Positions 35,512 to 47,753 of a stretch of DNA of 64,000 bases are shown one piece after another; position 1 is the stretch's first letter, and each line of letters begins with the position of its first letter. This stretch comes from Citrus sinensis. Lineage: Eukaryota > Streptophyta > Magnoliopsida > Sapindales > Rutaceae. A model generated the notes under the pieces. That model was not told the DNA's origin and did no database searches. It saw nothing but the letters and a program-made list of their open reading frames with translations. Where the stretch lies: the NCBI RefSeq assembly GCF_022201045.2, contig NC_068561.1, forward strand, positions 24,000,501 through 24,064,500, written 5' to 3'. The translations under genes were made by a program, and so were the position numbers.

Positions 35512-36237
35512 TGCAGAGATTGCAAGAGAATGTATTTCCGATATCAGTAGAAGAAAAAGTTTTTGGTGGAGTGCTTGGAGTCCCATGATTAGAAGGAATA
35601 ACCGTTTCCTTAACTGCTCTACTTTTGGAGGGAACTGGAAGTTTTTGCTATTATCTTCTTTTCTCCCCTCTACAGTTTTTGAAATAAAGCTTTTGCTAGT
35701 TCAAGTTATTATTGGAATTACTCGGGTGACCAAATTATTATTAGTTGAATTAAAATCAATCTATCAACTGTATTAAACATTCGAGGGCCCTTCTTCATGT
35801 TAACAGATTTAACCAATACCTCACCAGAGAGAGAGAAAAAGTTGGTTTATTTTTACGATTGCTACGATTTGTGACTTGACTTATAAACCTGTAATCAGAA
35901 ATGGAGAAATCTTTCATCTGAGAAGGGTGAAAGTTTCCCAGTTAGGAAACCAACCTTGGCAATTGAACAAATAAATTTGAATAAAATTACAACACTTCTG
36001 TCATCATCTTTACCATAATGATTTTACAACACTCGTAAATCTGTAAACTTTCAGAACATTCAACAAATGGAATCAAAATGAATCAGCCAAGTGTTGCATG
36101 TTGTGAGCTTTTCCGGGAAGAAACGGATATCTGATCAATGACTAACAGAGATGATGCATGAAGAGAGTGTGCAACCAGTGCTTGACCGGGCCTGGAAACC
36201 ACCATACACTTAAGATAAACCTTACAAACTATGTGCC
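35512..36237. other. Gap between GEX3-like promoter and the methylesterase 3' end
   Basis: AT-rich sequence with no coding content. The first part should hold the GEX3-like promoter (minus strand) and the last part the 3' UTR of the methylesterase gene. No specific site is recognised. Confidence 0.55.
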
Positions 36238-39200
36238 CTAGAAGGGGCTGATAAGTCGAGCCATCCTTAACAAAGGTTCGGGAACAAGACGTTTTCTTGG
36301 AGGTGCCATAGCGTCCTTTGCAAGAGCTTCTTTGTCATTGGCATGTATCACAGCAATAATATGGTCGAATAAATCATCTTTACCGCCTCTAAGAGGATCC
36401 TGCATAGCATGGGTAACAAGGTAGGGAAAGGTTGGAAGGCAACTAGGCAAGGGATATAGCAACAGCAGACAACAGCTATTACATTAGGGCATATAGTCAT
36501 ATAGTCATAGAATGCTATTAAGTCTAGCAAATTACATAAATAAATAATTTTTTTCCTAATTATCTAGATAGAAAAAAAATTATTTACCCACTTGTTCAGA
36601 ACTATAAAGTAACTGAGAGAATTATGTCCATCAGTGGAAATCAATAATCTGAATACTTCCAGCTCCAAACAACTTATTTGTCAGAAAAATTGCATCCAGC
36701 TATAGGTGGTTAATGACATTATTTCACGGTTTCATTAACCCATGCCTGAGAACAATTATGAAAAGCATTGACCAAGAATAATGGACAAAAACTGATGAAA
36801 ATTACAATAGACATCCAATCATGACTTACTTGCAGAAACAAGTCTGTATGACTTTTCCCAGGATACAAAACCAGCTCAGGCTTGGCTCCAACCTTTTGAA
36901 GAGCATCCGCAAATGCCATACTGCATATGACAACTTAAATATCAGGAATAACGGAAATACGCAGAAATTTTAGTAAATTTGTAATAAAGCTATTTCATAT
37001 AATCATATTCCAACAGTCAGATAGACTGGATGCATTTCAGTTTCCATTTTGTTTTTCTCATTTTGCAAATACCTCATGCACCTTTAGCACCAATATCTTT
37101 ATGACATTATAAATAAATAATTTGAACAAGAAGGCAACACATCTTATATTTGACATGAATAGTATCTGATTTGATACTAACAATACTTCGCCATCATTTA
37201 ATTTAATGAAAACCATGATACGGCGTAAAATCACTACCAGTATACACCTTTGCTACATTTATTTTTGTAGATCCAGAATATAAACATAGCAATGATATTA
37301 AATACAAGAAGGGATAGCATGCCGTATCAATCTAGAGAAGCACATTCTAACCTGGCATCTGATGGTATTGAGTAATCTGAGGTTCCATGAAAAAGTATAA
37401 TAGGAGGAAGGAGAGAACTAGCATCTCTAATGCTTGGGTCCTTTATTCTTACTTCAGGTGAAAATACTGGAAGGGATTCTTCTCCTTCCATGATGCTGTA
37501 GCAGCAAATCACAACAAAACTCATCTATGGCAATGAACATGATAAGGAAAAAATTGACAAGCATGATTTGATCAAAACCAATAAAATTATCATCTGCAGA
37601 TTACCTTAAGAAAATGGAACGATAGAGACCACGGTTGTGGCAATGATCTACTAAATTAAGTAAATTGTACCTGTCAATAGAATATGAAAGGGAATTATAA
37701 AAATATAGAACTATGTGGAAACATCAATGAAGGAATCGATCAACATACTGGAAGAACATTACTGCTATGAGTTTCTATCACCTTCAATACATCAAACCTA
37801 GAAGTTCATGATTTTAAACATTTCAGTATAACAATAGACAACCTTCAGTTACTAAATTAAGTAATACCGGTGCTGATAATATATTGACAGAAAAATTTTA
37901 AAACTGCTTTGCTAACATTCTTTAAACTCCCACAGGGTTCATAATAAAGGAACGGACAGAAACGTTACCCTCCAGATAAACCAAAATAATATTTTATATG
38001 GGAAGCGCTCCACGAGATGCTCTCTCCTGTAGATTCTTTGACTGCTTGCTCCAAGAGAGCACAAGAAGAAATATGTGCACCAGCTGATTGCCCCATTAGA
38101 TAAATCCTACTCAAAAACAAACATCAGAAATCAATGGTACCATTTGAAGATCAAACTGTGAATTCAGGAAAACAGGAAACCAGCCTATCACCTGTTAGGA
38201 TCACCTCCATAATCAGCAATGTTGTTGAAGACAAATGAGATGCCCTGAGAAACGTCTTTCACCATGTCACTGATAGTTCCCTGGGGAAAATTTCTGCATT
38301 GATATAGGCTAAAGTAAATTTTTATGAACAGATAGTACAAGAAGCTCTATTTGTTAAACTTAATACTAATTTTGAGCATGCTCTTGATGGAGAGAGAGTT
38401 ATATAAATAAACTGACAAATCAGCATATCAAATTTGTCAGTTTATCCAGATTCGAAACTTGCTTAACTGTTATGAATAACATAAAATGAAATTACTTTTC
38501 GTACTTCCAACACACCCCTTCAGGAATGGATGTGAGAGGCATTATATTCGAAACGTATCAGGCTAAAGGCACCAGCCAATCTGTGGAAATACATTTTTTT
38601 TTTTTCATATTTTCAAAAAGTTGGACATCTAAATGATGTAAAATGTGACTCCGACATTGTATTGCTTGAACTGAACAATTACCTATAATCAAGGCATGCA
38701 ACTATAATGTCTCTTTCCGCCAACTGCCTTCCTAGAAGAGAACCCCACGCTTTGTACCTAAACCAACATGAAACCAAAATAAATAAATAAATAACTAAAT
38801 AATAATTCCAACAGAAAAGTCATATTATGAAAGGAATTATACAGCAATTTAAAACAAAAATACTACAAATCAGCCAGAGAATGAGGACAGTAGTATTGTT
38901 AGAAACAGTTGGCACAACAAAGTTCAACAAGTCCGCACCTTCAGTGAGGTAACAAACAAGGTAGACAATGGGTTTTGTGCATATATTAAATGGTCATCAT
39001 AAATGCAACCGGGAAAGATGATTGTTGATAAGACATGGAATTGCCAAAACTATTGTTGAAAATGAAGGACGTAATGACCACATTACACCTCTTAACATGT
39101 CTTTGATGTCAAAGTTCTGCAAGGAAAAGTGAATCCAACAGCAAAGTTTGATGTTAATTCCTCATTCACATGGACTCTCCATATGTCTTCTTAATGTCAC

Positions 39201-40564
39201 AACACAGATAAAAGTACTCTGTGATTCAAAGGGCTTCTCAAGCCAACTATGATATAGAGACTAAGAAATTGCTTCCAAAATCAGTATCAAAACCATATGG
39301 AGCCATCATATTTTTTAACTTTCTTCTCGAGCTCTCCTTCTCAATTAGGTGGTGGTATTCTATAGCAGAGAAGAGGGGTGAGTGTGACTGAATTTTTAGC
39401 CTAAAACTGGTACCTATATGGGTTCCTGAAAGAAATTTGACTTCATAAAATAATAGAAAAGACAGGAAATTTTAGGAGATCTTGAAAGGTAATGAGGCAG
39501 CTACTCAAAATTACTCACCCAATAATCCAGGCTCCACCAGTTACAAACACCACAACTGGCTTCGGTCCATCATTATTTGTGGGAAAATGTAGGTCCAACC
39601 TGTATTGTAATGGTAGAAGTAAATTAAGTCTGCATTCTGTGACCTGAAAAGGTCATCGAACATAGGGAATAATATATTAACTATTAACCGCATCACACAT
39701 TTGCTGACCTATTTCTGGGTTGATCTCCATAAACAACACTCCGCCTGACTTGGCTCGAGAAAAAATAATAATAGGCAACTGCAGAAGATCAAAAGCAGAT
39801 ATGTCTCATAAATCTTTGACACTTCGGCAATTTTTAATTTCCTCCCTAATCGAACACAATCCAATCCTTGTTTAAAAAAAGATAATTATTTATGCAAGAG
39901 AAAAGGAAAACAGGCACCTTGGAGAAAGCCAGGCAAAAGTAACATAGCATAACAACCGAGAGCAACCAATCTTGAGATCCACCGATAGCCTAACCTGAAT
40001 GAAAATAAATGATTAATAGAACATATAAATGTTGCAAACAGAACTTAAATTACGGCAACCCGCCACAAACACCAAGGTAATAATTAATAATCCCAAAGCT
40101 TCATATCGATGCAAGCACAATAACTTGAACAGAATCAATATTTTTTTTCCTCTGTGTCCCGCAATTTTCTTGGGAAACAAACAAAGGCAAAACTTTTTCA
40201 ACTCATATCAACATGTGTCAAAGCATAACTAACAACAGAAAAAATAGAACAAAATCTGAAACAAATTCACATATAAACAAACACCCAGATACATCCATAT
40301 TCAACCGATCAGATGCCATCATAAAAACAGATTTTTAAAAAATAAACAGTACCCAAGATATCGAAGAAGAGTGAAGGTTAGCCTGGTGATAAGATAAGTC
40401 TCAGCGGCAGCGTGCCCAATATCTCGGCTAAACGAATTCTGCCGTCGTGGCTTCTCCGGCTTGCTTCCGGCGGGTCTCCGGCGCCTCTGCTGATTATTGC
40501 TTCCCACATAATTACTAGAGGGACCAAACGACACCATCGGTTCGGTCTCCATATCGTCATTCAT
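36238..40564 (-). CDS. ICME: Isoprenylcysteine alpha-carbonyl methylesterase (ICME/ICMEL)
   Basis: Exons (minus): 40564-40353, 39994-39918, 39778-39709, 39599-39519, 38757-38683, 38293-38192, 38106-37969, 37670-37605, 37495-37352, 36920-36830, 36399-36238; 405 residues. After an Arg-rich N-terminus, a hydrophobic stretch ([16 protein letters not shown]) suggests membrane anchoring. An alpha/beta-hydrolase core follows, with oxyanion loop [13 protein letters not shown], nucleophile elbow GQSAG, an Asp in HGTSDYSIP and the catalytic His in PGKSHTD. The enzyme removes the methyl ester from prenylated C-terminal cysteines, reversing ICMT; in Arabidopsis it tempers abscisic acid sensitivity and sits in endomembranes. 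Arabidopsis has ICME plus ICMEL1 and ICMEL2; which one this matches is not settled, although the GH81, golgin-A and TBL genes nearby favour the ICME locus. Confidence 0.9.
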
Positions 40565-42136
40565 AATTTTAATTGTCTATTTTTCCACTACCACCTTAAT
40601 GAAACACACCCAAAAACAAAACCCAGAAAGCAAAATAAAAGATGTTTTATATATTAATAATATGGTTGGAGATTGGATCTTGGATTGTGGGTCGTTAATG
40701 ATATGCTTTGAAATGAGTGCAATGATAATGAAACAACGTACTTCATGTGCAGGCAAATACAATGTTGTTGTCCTTGTGTGTGTGTGAGCGCGGTGTGTGT
40801 GTTTCTTAATTTTGTTGCTCTTGCTAGGAATTATTTACTTATTTGTCTCTCCCCTCCGCTACTCGTCCATTGGAGGTGGGGCCACTTAATGCGTATCTTA
40901 TCGATGTAATGTCTAATCATTGAAGCTTGCAAGAAAGAGATTCTCTGCTCAATGCTAATAGGTTCCAGTGAAGTGTTCATCTTCATCTTCATGGAAACGT
41001 GTTCGTTTGGAAATTGTGGTGGTTCATGGAGTGCATCATGTGAGTAGGACTCGTGGTACGACATGAGACATCAAAATAGAGTCGGTTGTCAACTTTGATT
41101 TGATTAAATACTATTTCATCATTATTAAAAAAAAAAAAAAAGTCTTTTGCTTTGGCTTTGACTATTGCGAGTACTTATAAGTTATGGAGTTAGTAGTCCG
41201 TAAACATACCCTCCCAAGTTTAAGTTGATTTGTTTATTGGTTGTTTTGAGTGTCCAGTGACAATTAGTAAATAGTCAAGAAAGTTTATAATAACTTGTGA
41301 CATGGTTTAGTAGCGCTGGAGTGGAGTGGGTTAACTCTTCATGAGTAAAATATAGCAGAGTAGGCTTTCTTTGTTATTTGAAAGTACTAATTTTAATTCT
41401 ATATTTAAGCTTGTCAAGTTTATTCTAGACTACTTTTCATTAATCTACACACTTCGATTCATCTATTTGCCGAAAGTCCATTCATTGCCCGGTACACAAA
41501 TTATGTGGTTGCTCAAACAAAAAATAGCGGCTGCCCCATTTAACGCACTTGGAGACATCCCATTTTCTGGTGGCTTCAAGAAAATGCCACATATCACTCG
41601 CCCGTATCTCGATTACCCTTTAGCCAAAACAGCCAGCAAGCTACTTGTTACATGCTTACATGTCATGAGTGCTTTTTTGGAGTCTTAGATTATTTTATTT
41701 TTTGAAAAAGAAAAATGAAATTTTAAATGTTTCTTTACAGTTTTGAAAAAAAAAATAAGAATAATCGGATTGGGTTTTGGGATTTGTTATAGAATCTAGT
41801 TAGAAATTCTAAATGCACCCACGCATATAACTAAAATGAATAATAATTGTTTGTTGTTGTCGATATATCATCACTGATAAATAAAAACTGAGCAGGGTCA
41901 AGTTTTGACCACAAAAATTTGAGGAAGCCGCTTTGCAGGACCAAACTCATGACATATCCAGTAAAAATACAGAACAAAAGAAAGGCAGAATGTTGAAAAT
42001 TAATTGAAGAATCCGCCTACAGTCAAGATGGCTACTTCATCATATATCTAAATTCTAAATTCAGCTTTTCTTACAAAAATTATATTCAAGTAAATCCCAT
42101 GTAGATTTGTGACCCTACATGCTCACCTCAATACTT
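40565..42136. other. Gap between methylesterase promoter and the membrane-protein gene
   Basis: Minus-strand promoter of the methylesterase gene, including a short TG-rich patch at about 40770-40800. A poly-A run lies near 41128. There is an unassigned plus-strand open frame at 41371-41688, and the 3' UTR of the next minus-strand gene begins at about 42000-42136. Confidence 0.55.
41371..41688 (+). other. Orphan open frame, unrecognised, possibly a gene remnant
   Basis: The frame spans 106 codons. The N-terminal third looks like random AT-rich translation. The C-terminal ~70 residues (from KVHSLPGTQIMWLLKQK to LLVTCLHVMSAFLES) have a normal protein composition and a higher GC content than the surroundings. 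I do not recognise the family, and no splice partners are obvious. It may be a fragment of a moved gene or chance. Confidence 0.25.
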
Positions 42137-45100
42137 CTATCTTAACCACCAGCGCTGAATAGCAGAAATTGGAGTGTTCAAGAACGGTGCATAACGATAA
42201 ACAAGTGGATTGACAGTCCTCCCTATCTTTGCCCACACGCTTTGATGGTAACCAGCACTCACAGGCGCATGATACATGAGTTTCAAGAGCTGCCAGACAG
42301 ATTTCCAACAGGGAGAACATTTTTAGATTAAGTTATATAGCTGTAGCTCATATGCATTACCGCGTATGTTTTCTCTACATTAACTACAATTTCTCTCTAT
42401 CAAACGCATCTGATGATAAATCATTCACCTACTATAAAAGTAAAAGTAGATTCAAACATCATGTTAAGAATCCTCATAAATGATGACAGTGAATTTTAAA
42501 TGGAAACCGCCAAAGGCATAATATGTTAAAGAGTAACAAAGAAACCCTGGGACATCCAGATATAATCCAGTTTGGGGTAACATAGAGGGACATATAGAAT
42601 GCAACATTGATCACCATATAAAGAAAATACATCATTATCATATCAAAGCAATAATATATTCATTCTACCGACCGTTAGACTGCATGGAAAAAAAAATTTG
42701 TGGCACAAAATATCCATAGAAAATAAAGCTATGTAGTAATAGTTAAACCAATCTATAGAAGAGAGGTGGAATGTCCAACCTGCCAGTACATGAATGTTTG
42801 TATTATGTTACGCTGCCACCTGTATGAGTAATTAAAAGTAAGACGAACCGAATTAAACAAAAAAAGTAGGAAGAAATGATTTGAGAAACTTACGACAACA
42901 GAGAGATAATTAGAAGGAAGCCAAGTCCAATCTCAGCATGTGAAGTAAGTATGCTAAGAGTAGTTGAGTTAGACTCCACCCATACGCATGCATCTTCCAA
43001 GTATTTCCTGTCACCAAAAGAGAAATTATTGAAAATGTTTTATGTATTCAATTATATAATACATCATACAATATGCAAATTACAAATATAAACACATACA
43101 TAAAACCATAACTACTGACTTCTTAGGCTACACAGCTACCAAAGAAATCATACCGTCAAGTGGAATGTGCCTAAATGCTCTCTGAGAATTTTTATTCTGT
43201 CAAAGGCTCTTACTTCGTAATGAAGTGCTTAGTGATTTTCATATTTATTTATTTATTTATTTATTTCTAAACACTTGAAAACAAACATAAGTTCATGTCA
43301 TGGCAAATTATAGTGACCACAAAAATTCATGAGTCGGCAGGTCTCATACCTGTACAAGATGGAACGACTAAAATTACGCCTTAAGAACTTCGCAACATGT
43401 TCCACAGAGCGGCATAAAATGGGAATCAAAGCAACTGAAGCAAAGCTCAACATAGTCAGTCCATTATATTAAATAAGCGACAAGAAAATGTCTGCTATAT
43501 AGATTGAGGGAAAATCAAACTAAGAGACAACATTTTAGAGACCAAGCAATACTCACATTTTAGGCAAAGATGTGAAGTAACAAAGGAGAGGCAGTAGATG
43601 AAGTAAATAAAATCTTTGGTTGCTATTATTGACTGAAAGTAGACTTGCAAAGCCTGCATATTCCATGCTCTGGGTTTCTGCATATGGTATATGACTGATC
43701 AATCTAAAAAGAAAAACAGCATAGCATACTAAGTGTAGGATAAAAGGCAAAATGGATGGGTACCCCATAAAGTGAGTACAAAGAATATATAGAGGAACAC
43801 GCCGTGCCCATAAATGACAGTCTATATGCCCTATTTGAGAGATTCCTTGGTATGAGTGGAAATATTGCAAGCATAGCCACAACAAAAACCTACAAGAATT
43901 AAAACATAGAAGTAAGCTTAAAAATTTACAAATTAGATGCAAGAACTAGGACAAAGCATAGCCCATTTTGACTGAGATTGCATAGATAACTTTTAAGGGA
44001 TTAACAAGACTTTGTGATCTAGTGAGAGGATCCACGACAAAATTCATAACTCGACAACTTCCACAAATATTAATCAAACTATATAACTATCATAAACCAT
44101 CCAGATACTCAATTGAGGATATTCCTCAACAAATCTTTCCTATCGCATCAAAGTTAGGCAGTATTGTCCATCAAGCCCCAAAAGAATTGATTAAAAAAAA
44201 AAAGTTGAAGCATTTATTTCAATTTATTTTATTATTTACTCCTTTCTTTAAATGTAGGTTTTTAAAAAATGCTGAATTTTGAGGAGAAATATGAAGAACT
44301 CAGGAAACCATTGATATTGTTACCAACCAAGGAGGACTAGGATTGACAATTTCTTACAATTGCATTAAAAAAAGTACAAGCAGAAACACTCAGGCCAGGC
44401 CAAAGGCAAAACTCAATCTGAGGATTTACTTAATTTGTAAACCTAAATTTAATACACTTGTACAAATGACTGCATGCGCATTTGTAAGTATATACATACT
44501 TGTACGCCTAAGAAACTACATTACCCAAGCATTGACAGAAAATTGTATTGTTTGCCGGTCCCAGCGCACAGAAGTTGTATTGGAACCTGCATTGGTTGAT
44601 GTCCCAGAGGACCTACTAGTAGTTGACCCTACAACATCAATTTGGATTCAATTCAATGAAAAGAGCAGGATTCTTTCCAGAAAATAGAAAATTAAATGAA
44701 CTTCTGACTTAAAAATGAAACCGCTGCTGTTTTCAATTCTGTTGATTAAATCAGACATGCAGAGACATGTATTCATCTACCTGGGTTAGCAGAGTTACGC
44801 TGTCGAGGTCGGTCATTTGCAGTTGCTGATGAGGTTGAAGATGCCGAGGCTTGTGTTGGTTGAGACATAGACTCCACCACAAGATCAGGATCCTGCTTTT
44901 TGAAAAGATCCCACTATAAGAACAACTAACAAGTTGGGGAGAAAAATTGCCCAAAACAGAGGTAAGCTCCTAAACCAACATAAAGTTTACTAATAATGTG
45001 AATAATAAGCATCAATAAGCATCTTCCAACCCAAGATGTAAATTCTATACCAAAAAAAACAAGTTACAGAAAAACCCCATCCCAAATATGATTAGCACTT

Positions 45101-45798
45101 ATTTTCTTAAATGCCTATGATACACTGAACTGATCCCAAAAGAAACTAATACCAAAGATGACCAGGACCCAAAACTGGAAAAAAAAAACAAAAAACAAAC
45201 AAACAAAATCAATGCAGCAAATCAGGAATGACAAATCTCATTCCCAATTCCAACAAAACTAGGACTTGAAACAATCAAAATCAAATTTTGAAAACGATAG
45301 TTTCCAATTACAAAACACTAAAACCCAGATAAAAAATTTCACAACTTGCGATCCCAAATCCCAAATAGAACACGAACAATCCAAAAACATTTGAACAAAC
45401 CCATATCCCATGTCCAAAATAAAACAAAATACAGTTCGCAGAGACAATAAAAACAACACTTCAAACAATCAAAAATAGATTAACGGTAACAGTATCCAAG
45501 AACAAAACATTATAACATCAGAAATCCAAAAAGTAAAAACGGAGATAAAAATTCACAACAATCTGAAATAATTTAATAAAACCCAAGATGAAAAAAGTTG
45601 AAAAAGGAAGAGTGTACGAACGATGTAACGTTGGTAGAACTTGCGCTTGTAGTGATCGACAACGTCGGAGCGGGCGGCCATGTGCGGCGGAATCAAGATG
45701 TTTGACCAGTAATCCGCCCATCGCGGGTCGTTGTCGTAATCGTATGCAGCGGCTGCTATTCTTTTGATTTTCTGCGAATCCTCTCTCTCTTCACCCAT
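42137..45798 (-). CDS. Multi-pass membrane protein, plant family of unknown function (possibly TMEM33/Pom33-like)
   Basis: Exons (minus): 45798-45622, 44892-44781, 44628-44525, 43889-43764, 43677-43557, 43434-43350, 43007-42894, 42819-42780, 42289-42137; 343 residues, all joins in frame. The conserved-looking N-terminus (YDYDNDPRWADYWSNILIPP) is followed by a Ser/Thr-rich linker. The body has about four hydrophobic segments: VFVVAMLAIFPLIP, the stretch around FIYFIYCLSFVTSHLCL, FALIPILCRSV and IGLGFLLIISLLS. It ends with a basic AIQRWWLR. I recall very similar uncharacterised proteins across plants. The size and span layout resemble TMEM33/Pom33 endoplasmic-reticulum and nuclear-pore membrane proteins, but that link is an inference. 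The first splice donor (GTTCGT) is weak, yet it is the only one found that keeps the frame. Confidence 0.75.
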
Positions 45799-45948
45799 CA
45801 CTCACTCTCTCACTTCGTTTTTGCTTTCTCGCCGTCTCTTCGAAGTTTGTGTCCACAGAATACAACCAAGATCGAGCCTTCTTTCTTTGTTATTGCTTCT
45901 TTTTTTTTCACGTCAAAAAACAAAAACAATTTTCCTTTTTTTCATTTT

Positions 45949-46980
45949 GGGTAATTTTAAAAACCTCCCCTGAGGTTTCTAGTAGTTGCAAGTAGATGGG
46001 AAAAATTGATTTATTTGTAAGCACCCCCTTCTATTTTTGCTCCGTTTAATTTCCGTTTAGGTAGTTGGGGGCATTTATGACAATTCGTGAGATAACTAAA
46101 AGTTTTGCAACATCTGGTGGCAATTGGCATGAGCACAATAATTGAGACTTGTCTTTTTAATCACTATGCTCTCAGATCCAAATTTCTTAGGTTTCCAAAA
46201 GCCTTTAATTGAATGTGTTTTGAGCTCATTGTTATCAAAGCTTGAATTGTTAGACCATTAACAATTGACCCACAAAGACATTTGTTGAATGTATGCACGC
46301 CATTGGCTTTAGTGTATAATCATTTCAAGTAATGAAAAAACATTTGACCAAATCTTGCAACCGGTGATTAAGCCCCTGTGAGACTCGGTCGTCTAACTAA
46401 GTCAGCAGCCTCACCAAGTCATCCTCATTGCCACCATCTCCATCCACATGTTTTAAAGCCTTTGTGACTCCGTTGACATGCTCTCTGTCAATCCAGGCTT
46501 TAATTTCAGTCTCGATAGCGCAGCGACTCGAATGATGGAGTGAGACGAGACTCGCCGAGTTAAAAAGCTTTTGAGGCTATTATGGTTGTGCTATCTATGA
46601 AGGTTTGGACAAGGGTTTTGAGGTCGGCGAGGTGTTGAACGAGAGTATGAAAATGTGGGTCCTTGGGAGAGGAGGGCATCGGATTCGGTCTCGAGCTCGA
46701 GCGGAGCTTTAACGACGGATGAGTTGAACTCAGCTGAGTTGGAACTAGGGTGCGCTTGGACTTACAATTGATTATTCATGGAGTTTATGTGAAATAGAGG
46801 CAATGATCACTCACTGAGTCACTGTATACAAACATCATCAAGGTAATTTCGTCTTTTCAAAGGCAACTAACTGTCAACGAAAAATTTAACTAATGGTGAG
46901 CAGGTGCTTACAAATAAATTGATTGTTGTCATCTATTTGTAACTACCTCAAAACTCAGGAGAGATTTTTAAAAATTATCC
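45949..46980. mobile_element. Non-autonomous Mutator-like element with long terminal inverted repeats (Pack-MULE-like)
   Basis: The left end reads GGGTAATTTTAAAAACCTCC then CCTGAGGTTT. The reverse complement of the right end reads GGATAATTTTTAAAAATCTC then TCCTGAGTTTT. The match continues through GTAGTTGCAAGTAGATG / GTAGTTACAAATAGATG, GATTTATTTGTAAGCACC / CAATTTATTTGTAAGCACC and TAGGTAGTTG / CAGTTAGTTG, about 120 bases in all. Flanking 9-mers TTTCATTTT (45940-45948) and TTTCTATTT (46981-46989) agree at seven of nine positions, as an eroded Mutator-type target duplication would. No transposase is present; the interior contains a gene fragment (see next entry). Long inverted repeats beginning GGGTAAWTTT with an internal host-gene piece are typical of plant MULEs. 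Confidence 0.8.
46373..46770 (-). pseudogene. Decayed protein-coding fragment captured inside the Mutator-like element, family unknown
   Basis: On the minus strand an open stretch from an ATG at 46679 reads MPSSPKDPHFHTLVQHLADL and continues as a helical-looking segment (TLVQTFIDSTTIIASKAF). It is broken by TAA at 46560-46562, continues (LGESRLTPSFESLRYR), shifts frame near 46515, continues as ETEIKAWIDREHVNGVTKAL and KHVDGDGGNEDDLVRLL, and hits TAG at 46397-46399. Composition and GC content are gene-like, unlike the flanks. With two stops and a frameshift it cannot make the full protein. I do not recognise the parent gene. Confidence 0.6.
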
Positions 46981-47289
46981 TTTCTATTTTTTGCGCCTCC
47001 TTTTAAACATTATCGTATCGCTTGAGATTTTTACCATTTTATTTAAGAAGAATAATCTTTGACTTTTTGAGATTACTTTTCTCATTAGAACTCAAATCTT
47101 TTAATTATGTGTCTTTTCACATTAATTAATGAAACGAAAATTTAGATAAAAAAATTAATAAACATTTAAATAAATATTTACAAATTAATATGACATGACT
47201 CCTGTAAGTTCACGAGCTTCTTCCACCCAAAAATAAATAAATAAATAAATTCATTTACTAAAGTTGGGTTAACGTCTTAACGATATAAG

Positions 47290-47435
47290 CCACTAGGGCT
47301 TGGCTCAAGTGGCTAGAGCCACTCTCTCATAAGTGTGAGAGAAATGATTCGAGCCACAACAGACGCATTAGAGGGGTTAATTTAAATTTCATTCCTCGAA
47401 GCTTCAAAACTTGAGTGAATATAATCTTTCTTCCA
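47290..47435 (+). mobile_element. tRNA-derived SINE (approximate ends)
   Basis: A tRNA-like polymerase III promoter is visible: box A TGGCTCAAGTGG (47301-47312) and box B GATTCGAGCC (47346-47355), 33 bases apart. A tRNA-unrelated body follows to about 47433. The left end lies in GCCACTAGGGCTTGG. The insertion seems to interrupt sequence related to the adjacent 133-bp repeat. The exact ends and target duplication could not be fixed. Confidence 0.65.
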
Positions 47436-47444
47436 AAAATAGAG

Positions 47445-47753
47445 TTGACGTCCCTTGAATATTTGAGAGGGTTAAAAAAAGTTAAAAATTTGAGCGGTGT
47501 CATATTAGAAATTGTATGATTGTAAATATAAATGTCTTAACGATATATAAAGACATGTATTGATCATGACATATGATTTGATGTCCCTCGAATATTTGAG
47601 AAGATTAAAAAATTTGAGCAGTGTCATATCAGAATTGATGTAAACAATTCTCAATAATTATATGATTATAAATATCATGAGTAATAATCTCTTAAAAAAA
47701 AAACGTTTTAACAATATATAAAGACATGTATTGCTGATGGCATATGATTTGAC
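47445..47753. repeat. 133-bp tandem repeat, two diverged copies
   Basis: TTGACGTCCCTTGAATATTTGA (first 20 bases TTGACGTCCCTTGAATATTT) at 47445 recurs as TTGATGTCCCTCGAATATTT at 47578. Both copies contain TTGAGCGGTGTCATAT / TTGAGCAGTGTCATAT and end with AAAGACATGTATTG and CATATGATTTGA. The second copy has an insertion of about 40 bases. A partial related segment, AACGTCTTAACGATATA, lies at 47271 before the SINE. Confidence 0.75.

Noticed and set aside
35509-35586. Upstream in-frame ATG for the GEX3-like protein at 35586
   Set aside because: It would place 25 residues before the hydrophobic signal segment; the start at 35511 puts the signal at the N-terminus as expected for a secreted or membrane protein.
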